This document shows, in pieces, positions 10,791-22,425 of a stretch of 64,000 nucleotides of DNA. The notes under the pieces are model-generated. The model did not search any database and was not told where the DNA came from. It saw nothing but the letters and a program-made list of their open reading frames with translations. The position numbers and the translations under genes are program-made. The first letter of the stretch is position 1. Every line of letters begins with the position of its first letter. Source of the stretch: Prinsepia uniflora (lineage: Eukaryota > Streptophyta > Magnoliopsida > Rosales > Rosaceae); NCBI GenBank assembly GCA_032719365.1, contig CM064863.1, positions 22,329,137 to 22,393,136 on the forward strand. Direction: 5' to 3'.

Positions 10791-13654
10791 TGTCAGGACC
10801 CGTCCCAAATATCACCTCGATATCCGGGACGAACCCTGCTCCCGTCTGACAATCACACTTACAGTACCACAATTAACCTTAATACAATTATAAGCATAAC
10901 TATCAGACGAAGGAGTAAATATGTACAACAGTAAGTCAGAGCATAGCTCTACAAAATGGGCACAAAAGTCCTACAATTCTAAGTTCGCAACGGAAGAACG
11001 TCGGAAGCTCTATGCCTCGATATCTGCCTCAACGTTCACCCCAGCGCTATCACCACGACCTGGAGGGGAATTTTAAAAAACAGAAGGTGTGAGTGGACTG
11101 AAAGGAATAAAAGTTTTAAAACCGTTTACCATCAAATCAAAGTTGAGGAAAAATAATCATTTGTTCCCTCCGTTTTGAAAACAGGCATGCCCAACGAAGT
11201 ATTAGAAAATCCATAATATGGAACATCATAAGAAACAGAAACACTATAGAACATCATAAGAAACAGATACACTATAACACTGATATAGAAACCAGAGCAT
11301 AAACATCAAACCACTTTTTCCGATCAAACCTGCTGGACCTATCCGAGTCTTTACACTCAACCAGGCCTCACACAAATCCGAGTCTTTAAACTCCCGAGTC
11401 TTTAAACTCAATAGGCCTATGGGGGTAATATCATAAATATCCGAGTCTTTAAACTCCCGAGTCTTTAAACTCAATCCGGGCCCGTCCCCCGTCAAACAAT
11501 ATCCGGGTCTTTAAACCCATAACCAGATCCAGCAAATCCAATCCATTTCAGTGTAAAACCGTTCTGAAACCCATCACCAAACTCGAATTCGGAATCCCTA
11601 GTTCGAAGCCCTTCCGGCGTTCAGAACCGACATTCCGAACCCAAATCCAGAAAGTCCATGTTTATACCAAAAACCATACCATCATCAGAAACCGTTTCTA
11701 GGTTGAATTTTTCAAATATAGCATCAAAATCTGAAAACTAGCTTTTTTCTCGAAAAACGTGCAAAAATCTCAATCACGTATAACCATCATTTAAAACATA
11801 AAAACACACATAATATCATAAAACATTGATAAAAACAGTTAGGCATGCTCGGAAGTAGGGAAGAGTCCACTCACAGATCAGAACAAGTCACTCGCGCCCC
11901 GTGCGCTCCTCGACCGTCTCTGGTGTCTCCCGTCCTGTCAATAGATACCAAATAGGGTCACAAATACATCAAGGATACCTTCCCTATTTTCCCCAATTTT
12001 CTGGGAATTAAATAATAATTTAATCCTAAACCCGTAACCATCTGGATTCCCGAACAACTCCGTAACACCGTCCGATTCACCCGAAAACTACACCATTGGA
12101 TTCCTTAGAACATTTAGGACTAAACTCATGTTGGAAGTTTGGCCGGATTCCTTCCCACGCGCCTCCACGCGCCGCCCAAAGTGGCTGCGCGTGGGCCTCA
12201 CGCGCCTGCTACAGTGCATCTCCTTCCTCGAGTCACCCGGTTCAACACAGTTGAACCGGCGTGAACGGTTCTCTGTAATCCGACCACCATTTCAGTCCAA
12301 TCCAATCCCATCCTCTTCGTCCCGTCCTAAGCAACCTGACCATGTCCTAACCTCGAAGAATCACGGCCGGAAACCCGCCGTTCACGGCCTCGAAACAGAC
12401 GGCCCGTAGCCCCTGTTTTGGCCGCCGGCCGCCCAGGTCCTCCCCCGTCACGGCGTTCATCTTAATCGATGCCTAGGACCCTCCTGAACTTCACCCTAAC
12501 CTCCTTATCCCTCGACTCTACGCCCAACTCCACGACTTTGCATTTGAAAGCCACGGCCAAACAGAGTACAGAGTACTCTCCGTCGACTGGGATCCGCCGT
12601 GTACACCCCCGTCACGGCGACCGTTCTACACCCTTCCTAGAACCTCCCTGAACACCACTGCACTCACCACTCCCCTCGATTCTCGTCCTACCTTCACGAC
12701 TTTTGAATTTAAAATCCACGGGAAAACAGAGCCAAGAAATTTTCCTTTCGATTCCGGCGCCGCCGTGAGAACCGCCACCTACCACGGTGCTCGTGGAACT
12801 CCCCGTAGCCTCCTGAGTCTCCTAGTGGCTTGAATCGATCCACCACACGGCACAGCAGCCACCCCAGTCCACCGCCTTCTCTTTTTTCTCCAAACTCCAG
12901 CCGTCCACCCTGTAGCTTCCGTGCACGGTTGCAACTCCAAACCGCGATCACTAGCTCACCCTCGTCTCTCTTTCACTTCCACCAGTCATCAACTCCCTCA
13001 CTCTTGCACGAAATCGATCGAAGTCTCTCCAATTTTTCCTCTCTGTTTTCTGTGTTCTTCGAAGGAGTGCACGGTTCAAATGAGGGTAAAGTGTGGCCGT
13101 GCACACTTGAGAACATTATGGAACCATCCAGTCCCCTGCACGTGTCCACCATCCATAGGCCAGCCCAAAAAATCTCTGCCACTTACCCTTATCTGATTGG
13201 GCTGAGGGAAAATGACCAAAATACCCCTTCTACAATTTATTACCATTTTGCCCTCAAACATTCTAGACCCGCAACTATTCCGTCCGACGTCCGATGACAG
13301 CGTGCCGCCTGTCGTTGAACTCAAGACGTCGAGACCTATCTAACGGTCCTCGGTCTACGTGAAAATCACAAGTCCTCCAAAAAGTCAACATTTCCCTCGT
13401 TTACTCAAAATTACGGTAACGCCCTCAAACTTCCGAACGTCATAACTTTTCCTCCGGTTGTCCGAATCGAGCCTGCCACCTGTCTACGGACTCGTGACGT
13501 CCTAAACTACGTCACAGTCAAGGGCTAACACTCAACCAATTGGTAATTCAAAAAGTCAACTTTTCATCTACTATTCACAAGGGCAAAATCGTCCATTTAC
13601 ACAAAATTTTACAAAATTACCTTTTTACCCTTCCCGAAGGTACGGGTTGTTACA
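10791..13654 (-). mobile_element. Solo LTR of the Z (Tekay-like) family inside the Helitron
   Basis: On the + strand the copy runs from TGTCAGGACCC to GGGTTGTTACA, exactly the ends of the two LTRs of element Z. It is flanked on both sides by TCAAC (10786-10790 and 13655-13659), a 5-base target duplication. No internal region is present, so it formed by recombination between two LTRs after insertion. Features shared with other LTRs here are the GTGAGTGGAC box at 11089-11098, its reverse complement at 11865-11874, the GAGTCTTTAAACTC hairpin array at about 11347-11516, and a CACGCGC cluster at 12157-12205. Open frames in the GC-rich half (12128-13324) are not genes. Confidence 0.92.
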
Positions 13655-14937
13655 TCAACAATGGTAGGATTTAATTTTTGGAGAATCATTGATTGTTGTT
13701 GATTGCTTTGCTGTTTTATTTGTTTTGTTTAATAGAATCTAATTTACTTTGTCTTTATTTTTAGAAAACTGATAAAAGCATAGGAGGTTCCAAAAAAAGA
13801 GAAAGATTTTCAGAAAATTTATCTTAAGGCCCCATCTTTTCTGTCCATTCACATGGAGGTGAAAGCTGAGGTCCTGCCACCAGATACAGATTGCCACCAT
13901 TTTGTACTTGAGGTACTTCTATTTTTCTTCTTTTCAGTAGCATCATTTTCTTGGCAATTTTTTAGCGTACTGATGCAAGAATATACAACTATCTGCTCCT
14001 TATTATCTTCCATCTTGGTTTCAGGATGATCGGACAAGCGTAGAACAACATTATAAAATTATATTTTTAAGCATTCCAACTCTTCTTGATCTACATGCAT
14101 TCTATGATGAGTTTATTGATGTTCGATTACAATTTTGTTAAAATAATGGCATTGATTCCAACTCTTCACATATTACAATTCCTATATATTAATCATGCAT
14201 TCTATTTCCTGCATTGTCCATTTCTCCCAGTTTCTGTTGTCATGAATTGAGCAACGTTTAACTTAGTTTTAAAGAAATTGGATCACTTAATATCAGATGG
14301 TTTGATTTTAGGTGATTAATTTGTTTGGAATTTTAGTGATCACTTTCTTGATATTTGAGTGAATTGATTTCAAAAATTTGATTAGTTTTCAAAATTTTAT
14401 GATGAATTTATTGATGTTTTGATTACAATTTCGTTAAAATAATGGCATTGATTTGGTTTGGTTTTCAATCATACAGGAACTTCTAGGTGAACAACAGATG
14501 GGTGAGCTTCGTTTTGCATTATCCATATTCTTGCTATTGAGTTTTTTTATTTCCATATTTTCTGCCCCATTGTTTTCCAAGATTTGCAACTTTTTGGTAG
14601 GGTTTTCTGTGCTTATAGACCAGAGCATTAATGTGGGAAAATTGGCCAACTTCATTCCATTAAGGACATATACTTTCCTAGAGATTATTATACCGAGTTA
14701 GAACTCTTTCTCTATAGAGTAATCTCTTTGTCTTCGTTGTTATGTTCTGTTTCTAAACTACTTTAACTGTTTTCTATTAAAGAAGATAAAAATACTGTTT
14801 TATGATCAGTTCAAGAAATGTGTAATTGTATACAAAGATAAATGATATTGATGTTCACGATGAATCATATTTATACCAATTTTTTTTTTCAATTGAAGAC
14901 AATTGAAATACACTGCGGCATCGCGCGGGTTCAATAA
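13655..14937 (+). other. Helitron body, right part: no recognised gene
   Basis: AT-rich DNA between the solo LTR and the Helitron 3' end. Several T-rich tracts and a TTTATTGATGTTCGATTACAA-like motif repeated near 14110 and 14405 are seen, with no recognisable coding sequence. The frame at 14453-14701 encodes hydrophobic residues but has no family signature. Confidence 0.4.
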
Positions 14938-14941
14938 CTAG

Positions 14942-15737
14942 TTTATTTCTATTTTGTGTTGAAGGTTTATCAACTCTCTTGGTCCGAGCTATGTCCTAAA
15001 AGCTTCTCGATGGCGTCAAAGTGGCACCGAGGGTAGTCTCCTTAGCTCACCTTTTTTCATAGATGATTGCTTTCTTTTATGAAATGCTCATTTTAGGGTG
15101 TGTCAATCTCTTCATAGGGTGCTTCGAAGTTAAGAGAAAGTGTTTGTCAACAGATAAACTTTGAGAAATCAGCTGTGAGCTTCCGACATAATATGGATCC
15201 CATATCTCAAAACTTGATCTCTTCCATGTTGGGGGTTCAAATTGTAGGGTTTCATGAAAAGTACTTGGGTTTTCTACCCTTTTCAGATAAAATCCCAAGC
15301 TCACTGGGAAAAATTCTAAATGGGAAAAAGATTCTGATAAAGGCAGTGGCTCATTCGATCCCTACTTATTCCATAAGTGTTTTTTTACTTCTGTTTCTTT
15401 GTGTACTAAATTTTCTACTGCGATTGCTCGATGTAGGTGGGGGAATGGGGGACACTGGGATGTAAATTTGCTCAGTTGGTAGGAGTTATGTAAACCCAAG
15501 TCTCTTGGTGGGATAAGTTTTAAAAACTTTGAGTGCTTTAATTAGGCTATCGTGGCTAAAAAGGTACGGAGATTATTGGAGAAACTGGACTCTCTAGTGG
15601 CAAAATGTTGAAGGCTCGCTACTATCTCGCTAGGCATTTCTTTCAAGCCAGTTTGGGCTCTTCCTCCTCTCTAATGTGGCGAGCCATTTTGTGGGAACAA
15701 GATGTGATTAAAGAAGGCCTTTTGTGTCGAGTGGGTT
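14942..15737 (+). pseudogene. LINE ORF2: second half of reverse transcriptase, broken
   Basis: This continues the RT frame cut at 6361, with ILC next to the junction. The YADD-type catalytic block is present in altered form as FFIDDC (about 15052-15069). After it come the plant-LINE block with EKYLGF (about 15259-15276) and then KILIKAVAHSIPTYSISVF (about 15327-15383), the typical thumb/connection segment. ARYY and the SLMWRAILW and GLLCRVGS blocks (about 15616-15740) mark the end of RT before the zinc-binding linker. There are several stops. The element is interrupted at about 15738 by an LTR starting GTAACGACCCG. The missing linker part is not seen until about 44461. Confidence 0.85.
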
Positions 15738-16194
15738 CACGTAACGACCCGAATTAACAATTAAAGTCAATTTAAGAGTTAAATTTGGAATATACAATTT
15801 TACTCGGAGGGGTCCATAAGTTAACTTTTTCTTGGAGGAACTTTTAGATATTTTTCTTATATTATTACGTAGGCCTCTAACTCACGGATTTGTAGACAAG
15901 TACCACGCAAAAATCAAAGTCTAGATACAGAAGTTACACGTCTAGAAGTTTCAGGGGCAATTTGGAATACATATATTTATAAACACCCCAATTCTAGATT
16001 TTCTTCAGATTGGTCCTCTCTCTCTCTCTCTCTCTCTCTCGCGTCCGCACAATTGTGGTGCAAGGACTAGAACATCAAAGTGTAGATACATAAGTGATAG
16101 GTCTAGAAGTTTCAGGGGCAATTTGGTAATTTGGAATACATGTATTTTATAATCAGCCTAATTCCAGATTTTCTTCATATTGGTCCTCCTTCTA

Positions 16195-16228
<34 letters not shown>

Positions 16229-16307
16229 CCTCTCTATCTTTCTCTTGTCCTTACGATGGTGGTGCAAGGACCAGAATTGGAGCCGATGTTTAACAAAGAC
16301 CTACGAT
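15738..16307 (+). mobile_element. Truncated LTR fragment, + orientation
   Basis: It starts GTAACGACCCGAATT, the left end common to Tekay-like LTRs here, right after the LINE RT. It lacks its own right end and runs directly into the X LTR at about 16308. It contains a tandem duplication with two (CT)n tracts. No coding sequence is seen. Confidence 0.55.
15912..16276 (+). repeat. Tandem duplication of about 160-200 bp with (CT)n tracts
   Basis: Unit one (about 15912-16072) and unit two (16073-16276) share the order ATCAAAGT, TAGATACA, GTCTAGAAGTTTCAGGGGC, GATTTTCTTCA, a CT tract, then TGGTGCAAGGAC. The CT tracts are at 16013-16040 and 16186-16246 and differ in length and interruptions, which accounts for the unequal unit size. 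Confidence 0.75.
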
Positions 16308-16932
16308 AGGACCCTTCCCGAAAAGTTTAGATAACCATGAGGGATCATATTCCTATCTAACAACTAATACTCAAAACATCAAAAATAACCTCAAAAGTTT
16401 ACACCATAATGACCAAATCATTTAACTGTTAGACTAGGGATAATTTATACATCGATTTACATGTAATACACAGAGCATAAGTTTTACAACATAACTAAAA
16501 AATGCAAGAATTTACCCTAACTACCAACAGGTTCACATTGTCTTTTTTATGCCTCTGCTCCAAAACGAGTTCACGTCTTCGTGCCACGACTTGGAGGGCA
16601 TTTAAAATACACAAAAATGTGAGTGGACAAAAATAACCTTTGAAAAACATATTTTGAATAACATACATTTATACCCTCCGTTTTATAAAACTTTGCATGC
16701 ATATAAAAACCATTTAAAACTCAGTGAAAATATAACACAGTTCCTGATCTCGTAATACGTGAAAAATATTCATAAAGCAAACGATACCAATAAACCATCT
16801 CATCAAACATGCATAAACCATCACAGCAATCACACACAACCAACTCTTCCTCAATGCACAATATCAGTCATCATAACAACTAAACTAACGATAGGCCAAC
16901 CACTCGGGAACTAGAGCCCAAATCGACATCCG
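16308..16932 (-). mobile_element. X-family LTR, first piece of the 3' LTR
   Basis: From CCCGAAAAGTTTAGATAACC onward this is closely similar, in the same orientation, to 22431-22830, so the two are LTR copies of one element (X). GTGAGTGGAC is at 16619-16628 and a GCATGCAT box at about 16692. It ends within a unit of the ACTCGG-type hairpin repeat (from about 16893), where the + strand LTR at 16933 begins. The rest of this LTR probably resumes at about 20105. Confidence 0.65.
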
Positions 16933-19652
16933 TGTAACGACCCGGAAATTCAAAAAAAGAAAAATTTCAAAAATTTGAAGGAAATGACGATTTTGCCCCT
17001 AGTTATAAGGGCCAAAAGTTGACTTTTTGATCGAGATCTTGTTTGTACTTTTTGTAAGGACCGTTGTGTAGGTCTCGGGACGCTGAATCCGTACACAGGC
17101 GGCATGCGTCAATCGGAGTTCGGATGACAAAGATATGGGTCCGAGACGGCGAAAGGCAATTTGGTAATTTTGAAATTGGTAAATTGGCACAGTATTGGAT
17201 GACTCTGCCGTATTGGTGAGTCATTTAGGCCTTTAGGTGACATCTGTCACCTTATAAACACGATTGGTGGCCCTGATAATTAGTAAACTATAATTTCATG
17301 TATAATTCCATGTATATAGCTATTTGAATATAACTTGATCGTGCTGGGGGAGAACAAAGAAAACAGAGTATGCTTGTGTGAGAGCACTGCTTCCTTCCAC
17401 AGCTAACCTTGAGAGGAAATTTCAGAGACTGACGATTATGAGAAGGAACTAAGAGAAATGATATGAGGAGCAAAGATGAGGGAAAACCTCTAAACCCGAA
17501 GAACCAAACCTGTAGGAATTCAAATGCTCCCAAAAAACAAATTTGAATTTGTAGGCCGTGATGACTACAACTGAGGATCGTGTGAGCTTTCTGGAACCCT
17601 TCTGATTAAGACTATATCAAAATCGAAGAGAATTGATCAAGAAGTGATCAAGAACTGGACTCGCGACAATTTGGAAATTCCATGGTTGAGTTCAGGTAAT
17701 TTGAGGTAAAGGCTTTCAAAATTGAATTTAAAATCATCTTTAAAATGAGTCTATGATACTGTCTGACTAACGAATTGAAGGATTCAGTGATGATTTGATG
17801 AACTCAGACGATGAACATCCTTCAAAAGTTTGAATTAAGTTGAAATTTTTTGAAGTAATTAGGATTGAAATTGACGTTACATATCCATAATTAAGGTGAT
17901 TTCGATGCTATTAGATGGATAAATTGAAGAAAACTATTGGAAATTGACAGGGATTGAGTCGGGTTATATCGCGGGTTGCAGGACCCGTTTAACAGGCAAT
18001 CGGGTTGAGAAGATGAACAGTGCCCTGCACTGGAGTAGGCGCGTCGCACCCATGCGCAGCCACTCACGACGACGCATGAGGGCGTGTGGTAGCTTATCTC
18101 GAGGTGAGTTCAACATGAAACTTTTTCCTTTTAATGTAACAAACATTTTGGCATTGGTTCTGAGTCGATCGGACACCGTTTAGATAAGTTTTGAGGGTCC
18201 GAAGTGTTATGTTTTGTTTTAAATTCGTATTTAATTCCCAGAAAATTATGGGAAGTTAATATGATCTTAATTGAGTCATTAGTGACCCTTAAGGATGATT
18301 TTTGGACAGGACTTGGGATTCCTGGAAAATGTCGGAAAATAAGGAAAGACGTGCAGCTCGGAAATCGAGCAATATGGACGGTGTGTGAGTGGACTTTTTT
18401 TTTCAACCATAATGCATGCATATATGTTTTAAATGCTTTATTATATGATATGAAATGATTTGGTATGATTAACATTTCGATATGATGATTTATCGATTTT
18501 CTGGATTATTATATTGTTTTGGGCACAATTTTTGAGAAACTGTGAAATTGTTGCTTTGGGCGAAGGCCCGAGATTTGAGATTGGTTTTGACTCGGATTAT
18601 GAATCAAGGATTGATTTGATGGATTTGTAATGCTTTTTGGACATATTTTTTGGATTTATGTGAAAATGGAAACTGAGGTTGCGATTGTATGGATCTGTGT
18701 GAAAATGATATTTTGGGCTTTAGACCCAATGGAAATGTGATTTTGCTTGGATTGGTATTTCCATGTGATTACATGATGATATTGGTGGTTTTCGGATTTA
18801 TGAAATAATCGGGACTCGGGTTTTACGGGTTTTGAGGAAACTATGTTTTGTGCTGAGACCTTGTGTTGAAAATGATTTGATTTTTAAATGCAACTGTTTT
18901 CACTGGTTTTCATGGTGATGATATGTTGCGGATATTTAGGGCTTTCAGGTGGGAATATGTTTCCCCCGGAGTGCACCATGTGTTGTGGATATTAGGGCTT
19001 CCGGTTGGGAATGTGTTTCCCCGGAATGAACCCTGGAGATAATGCTCTCCTCCGGGATGGGTTGTGTTCGCCTGGAGAAGTCACGTAGCACGGTCTGTGG
19101 TCGTGCAGTCGAGGGAGGCTAGACTCAATTCAGATGTGCTAGATTATGTGGAGATCGGTCGGTGATGTGTTCACGACGATCTAGATTGTCGGCTGGTGAT
19201 GTGTTCACAGCGACATGCTAGGATTTTGAGCGGTCCTTGAGCCTATTGATTTGCACGCATTGCAGGGATAACATGACTATGAGATTGGATATGGAAATGA
19301 GTCCTGTGTTTTTCTTGAGATTTGTGATTTATAAACATTTGTGCCCAGATATATTTTACTCATGTTTTATGATATGCATGCATGTTTGTGAAACTAGAGG
19401 GTAAGAATGTGTTTTGGTAAATGTATTTATAAAAGTTTGTTTTGTCCACTCACACCTTTTTCTCTTTTATTGACCCTACAGGTCATGGCGCGATGATCGA
19501 GGCTATTCGAGAGATGGAGGCATGAGTGGGCACATGTGTAGTTATCCCTTATTTGGCAAGTGCTGAGGGTAATTTCGGAATTTCAGTTGACTTGTCAGAC
19601 GGGAGCAGGATCAGGCACAGATATCAAAGTCCTTCGGGAACGGGTTCTGTCA
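16933..19652 (+). mobile_element. 5' LTR of a Tekay-like element, + orientation
   Basis: The LTR runs from TGTAACGACCCGG to GGGTTCTGTCA and is directly followed by a tRNA primer site, so it is a 5' LTR. It is homologous, in opposite orientation, to the Y LTR (31986-34710). The bounding boxes are at 18385-18394 (GTGAGTGGAC) and 19444-19453 (GTCCACTCAC), with TGCATGCA at 18413-18420 and 19375-19382. Between them lie GGGC-type hairpins (18558-18569, 18713-18729) and a pair of bulged hairpins at 19152-19215. A CGCG cluster is at 18040-18080. It has no partner 3' LTR in the window. Confidence 0.8.
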
Positions 19653-19655
19653 AAT

Positions 19656-19667
19656 TGGTATCAGAGC
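19656..19667 (+). other. Primer binding site (initiator Met tRNA type)
   Basis: TGGTATCAGAGC three bases after the LTR end is the standard primer site of plant Ty3/gypsy chromoviruses, where minus-strand cDNA synthesis starts. Confidence 0.9.
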
Positions 19668-19695
19668 ACTAGGTTGCTGATTCTGTTGCCACGTC

Positions 19696-20104
19696 ATGCC
19701 TCCGAAATGTAAGCCTCGTGCGTGACCTGGTATTGAGACGGGTATCCGAGGGTATATGAGACCTCGTTATTAATTTCGGAAGGAGATTGACCCTGGATTG
19801 AAGGTCAGATGTTAATCAGTGTACACTGTGAAATACTAACTGTTAAACACGGATTTGTGTGGGTCCCAAGAATGAATGAGCCCAGAGGCTAGAAAGGTAG
19901 CACAATTGGGCAGATTGGACCCGGGATGAGATTATTCTTAATGAATTCTTTAAGTGGAATGTGTGTCTAACGAGTCTAGAATATGATGGGATATCTCTTA
20001 AGCCTTATAGGTCATATAAGATGTGGTTCACCAGTAAAATTTGCTCGGTGACCGGGTATGCCAATGATGGCATGGATGATTGTTATGAGATTGGACTCAA
20101 AAGG
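19696..20104 (+). pseudogene. Gag start and decayed internal remnant
   Basis: An ATG at 19696 opens MPPKCKPRA and stops at 19723-19725. MPPR/K is the usual gag N-terminus of these elements (compare MPPRREP in Y and Z). The following 380 bases carry stops in all frames and match nothing I recognise. The internal region is truncated before any gag core, protease or pol motif, and at about 20105 the sequence changes to the second piece of the X LTR. Confidence 0.5.
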
Positions 20105-21062
20105 AGTCACGATTGGACTGTTCATGGTCCTTACCGCCAGAGTACCCTACTCATGGTCCTTACGTGCCAGAGTACTGTTCATCATCTTCCCCATAGCTTC
20201 AGACCCGGTTATTTTTCAACATTTTTCACTCATTTTCACTTATTTTTCAGCATTTTTCACTCATTTCAGTCCAAACTACTCTAAATCATCTCAAAAAGAG
20301 GATCCATGGACTGAAAACTCAAAAACCTACCTCACAAGTCGTCTACCAACCTCCAACCTCTAGGTCGGCTATCACCTTTGCCATCTAGGTGGTTTCAGCG
20401 TCCAAACTCACTTCTTTTCAATCTAAAAATGTTCCTAATGAACTATAAGGTCTGTTACTGATTTGGTTTCGAGCTTTCTCGGTCGAAATTCAACCAAGAG
20501 ATACAAACTTGAATTTTTCCTCTTTTCTTCGTTTTTTCCACTCTCTCTTGGGTCTAGGCTAGCTAGCCCCTTTTTTTTCTTCTATTTTCCTTCCTCGATC
20601 TCTTTTGTTCTCTCCCTGGGTAGTTCTAGTTCTCCTTTTCTCTCTCCCTCTTCTCTTGCTCACGGTTTTTTTTTTCAACCTCATGACATACACTAAGTCA
20701 CACATGAAGGATATATAACAACTCCTACAAGATAAGTCAGTGCACCAAAGAAAGAACTAGAAAAATCAAGACAAGTGTCAACATCACCTTATCACTTATC
20801 TAAAAATTACCAAATTACCCTTCAATGAAAAATTACTAAAATGCCCTTGCACTTTTTAAGCCCAAAATGAACTCATCTGAACTCCATCTTTGACATGCCA
20901 CCTGTCTATATACTCAAGAAGTTAAGACCTTCATAATGGTTTTTACAGAATGTCCCAACAATATCCAAGTCAAAAAGTCAACCATTGACCATACGAGAGC
21001 AAAATGATAATTTCTTTTTACCTTTTCCAATTTTACCCTTATTGAGATTCCGGACCGTTACA
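20105..21062 (-). mobile_element. X-family LTR, second piece of the 3' LTR
   Basis: The segment is similar to 36930-37917 over most of its length (shared landmarks: GGATCCATGGACT, CCTCACAAGTCG, CCAACCTCCAACCTCT, the T- and C-rich leader, ACACTAAGTCACAC). It ends at GGACCGTTACA, an LTR terminus, followed by a degraded polypurine tract on the - strand (about 21063-21085). With 16308-16932 it makes a 3' LTR cut by the insertion starting at 16933. Confidence 0.65.
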
Positions 21063-21269
21063 ACCTATCATCCTTTAAAAAAATTAGTCCTTGAAATTTA
21101 AACAATTAAGTTAATATAATATCTTGACTCATATCCAACTCATATTCGAACATCCGGATATTCAGGTCTTAACTTAATACTTGTAATTTTCCTAAGAAAC
21201 AATTAAATATGTACTCTAGAACTACCAAAACACGTGAATCATAATCAAAAACAAATAACGCACATGTCA

Positions 21270-22330
21270 CCAGGCTTGGTGTTTCACGAGCCTCTTGTCG
21301 TGTAACAACAAACATTCGAGCTTGTGGCCCTAAAGATCGGCCACGTCCCCTTGATCCACTTCTGGTTCCACGAGTCGGGGTTTGACTTCATCTTGATACA
21401 CCAGAAGTCTAGCCATAGTCTGCTATGTCTTGTCTTGTCATATCATTATATGGGTGGTTTGGATAATCCTTACGATAGTGCCCAATTTCTCCACACTCAA
21501 AGCAATGATTCATAAAAGTTCTACCCTCATATCTATCCGACGATTGTACCGAAGTTCGACTAGACTGAGTTGGTGTCTATGAACTTAACCTCAAGCTTTG
21601 AGTTCCTTCAAATCCAATCTTTTTACTACCTGAACCTGCATCATCACTACAAATGATCTGGTACTAATACAATCTCTTTTTGGCACCTTCTGACTCGAGG
21701 TACTCGTAAATAGACTTTTCTCATTTTTTGCTAGAATACGCACCCTGCTGTCCAACGATAAACTTTCCTTTACCCGAATAAAGACATCTAATAATCCCCT
21801 CAGAGTGGCAAATGAACCCACTGTCATGGTAACCCTAGTCTCACCTTGTAGTCCCAACTCAAAATTTCTGCACTTATCTACCTCGATTGCTACAACTACT
21901 GGAGAAAACCGGGATACTTAGGAACTTTTGCTCATATTGGGCCACGGTCATACTTCCTTGTTTTAGCTATAGAAATTCTACCACTTTAGCATCATGATAT
22001 GAATGAGGGTAGAACCGATGTAGAAATCATTCTTTAAAATCCTCCCACGTCACAGTCTGGGCATCCTAGCCCATCATCTGTAACCCTTGCCACCACTCAT
22101 ACACATAATCACTTAACTAAAAGGTGGCTATTAGCATTTGAGCATTTGGTGGGCATCACATAACTTCAAAGATTTGTTCCATACGAGTAATCCATTCTTC
22201 TACATGTTTTGGGCTTCCTTTGCTCGTAAAAATAGCACCCCAACCGTTGGGCTCTCTCAATATTAGGAACCTCTCTAATTCGCTCTACCTCATCTTCAGG
22301 CCATGCACTGGGATCTCATCTCGAAGGCAT
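21270..22330 (-). pseudogene. Gag of element X, broken
   Basis: Gag packages element RNA in the virus-like particle. The ATG is at 22328-22330, just left of the primer site, as expected for a - strand element. The matrix/capsid part is decayed, but ELGLQGETR and VGSFATLR (about 21855-21800) match the Z gag segment ELGLRGEIR and AGSFATFR. A zinc knuckle lies at 21463-21504, reading CFECGEIGHYRKDY: the first two Cys and the His are present, the last Cys is Tyr. Frameshifts and stops are frequent. No protease or pol follows: after about 21270 only some 200 bases remain before the LTR, so X is a short deletion derivative with an internal region of about 1.36 kb. Confidence 0.75.
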
Positions 22331-22415
22331 AGTCAGTACTTTTCCTATAATGAATACACTTTAGTACACATCCTGCACCTCACAAGTGGAGTAAAAAATA
22401 ATAAACCTAAGCCCG

Positions 22416-22423
22416 GATACCAA
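22416..22423 (-). other. Degraded primer binding site of element X
   Basis: GATACCAA on the + strand (TTGGTATC on the - strand) sits between the gag ATG and the LTR starting TGATAG at 22426. The AGAGC part of the usual site is changed. Confidence 0.6.
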
Positions 22424-22425
22424 GT

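Larger units (their letters stand above)
6362..14941 (+). mobile_element. Non-autonomous Helitron, 8.6 kb including a nested solo LTR
   Basis: The left end begins TCTATATATACTAAAAGGC and the right end is a GC-rich hairpin-prone stretch (GCGGCATCGCGCGGG at 14914-14928) followed after a short spacer by CTAG at 14938-14941. This is the classic plant Helitron pattern (5' TC, 3' hairpin plus CTRR, no target duplication). The flanks, T at 6361 and T at 14942, are consecutive codons of the LINE RT, so both ends are fixed by the host frame. No Rep or helicase gene is present, so transposition would have needed enzymes from elsewhere. Minus the nested solo LTR and its duplication, the element is about 5.7 kb. 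A CACTGT/ACAGTG inverted pair lies at 6393-6410, near the left end. Confidence 0.88.

Noticed and set aside
12128..13324. Several open frames of 60-155 codons on both strands in the solo LTR
   Set aside because: They lie in the GC-rich half of an LTR, overlap on opposite strands, and recur in the other Z LTRs with shifts. Composition effect.
16928..19748. ATCCG as target duplication of the 16933 element (second copy at 19744)
   Set aside because: The second copy lies within the gag leader after the primer site, so it cannot flank the element.
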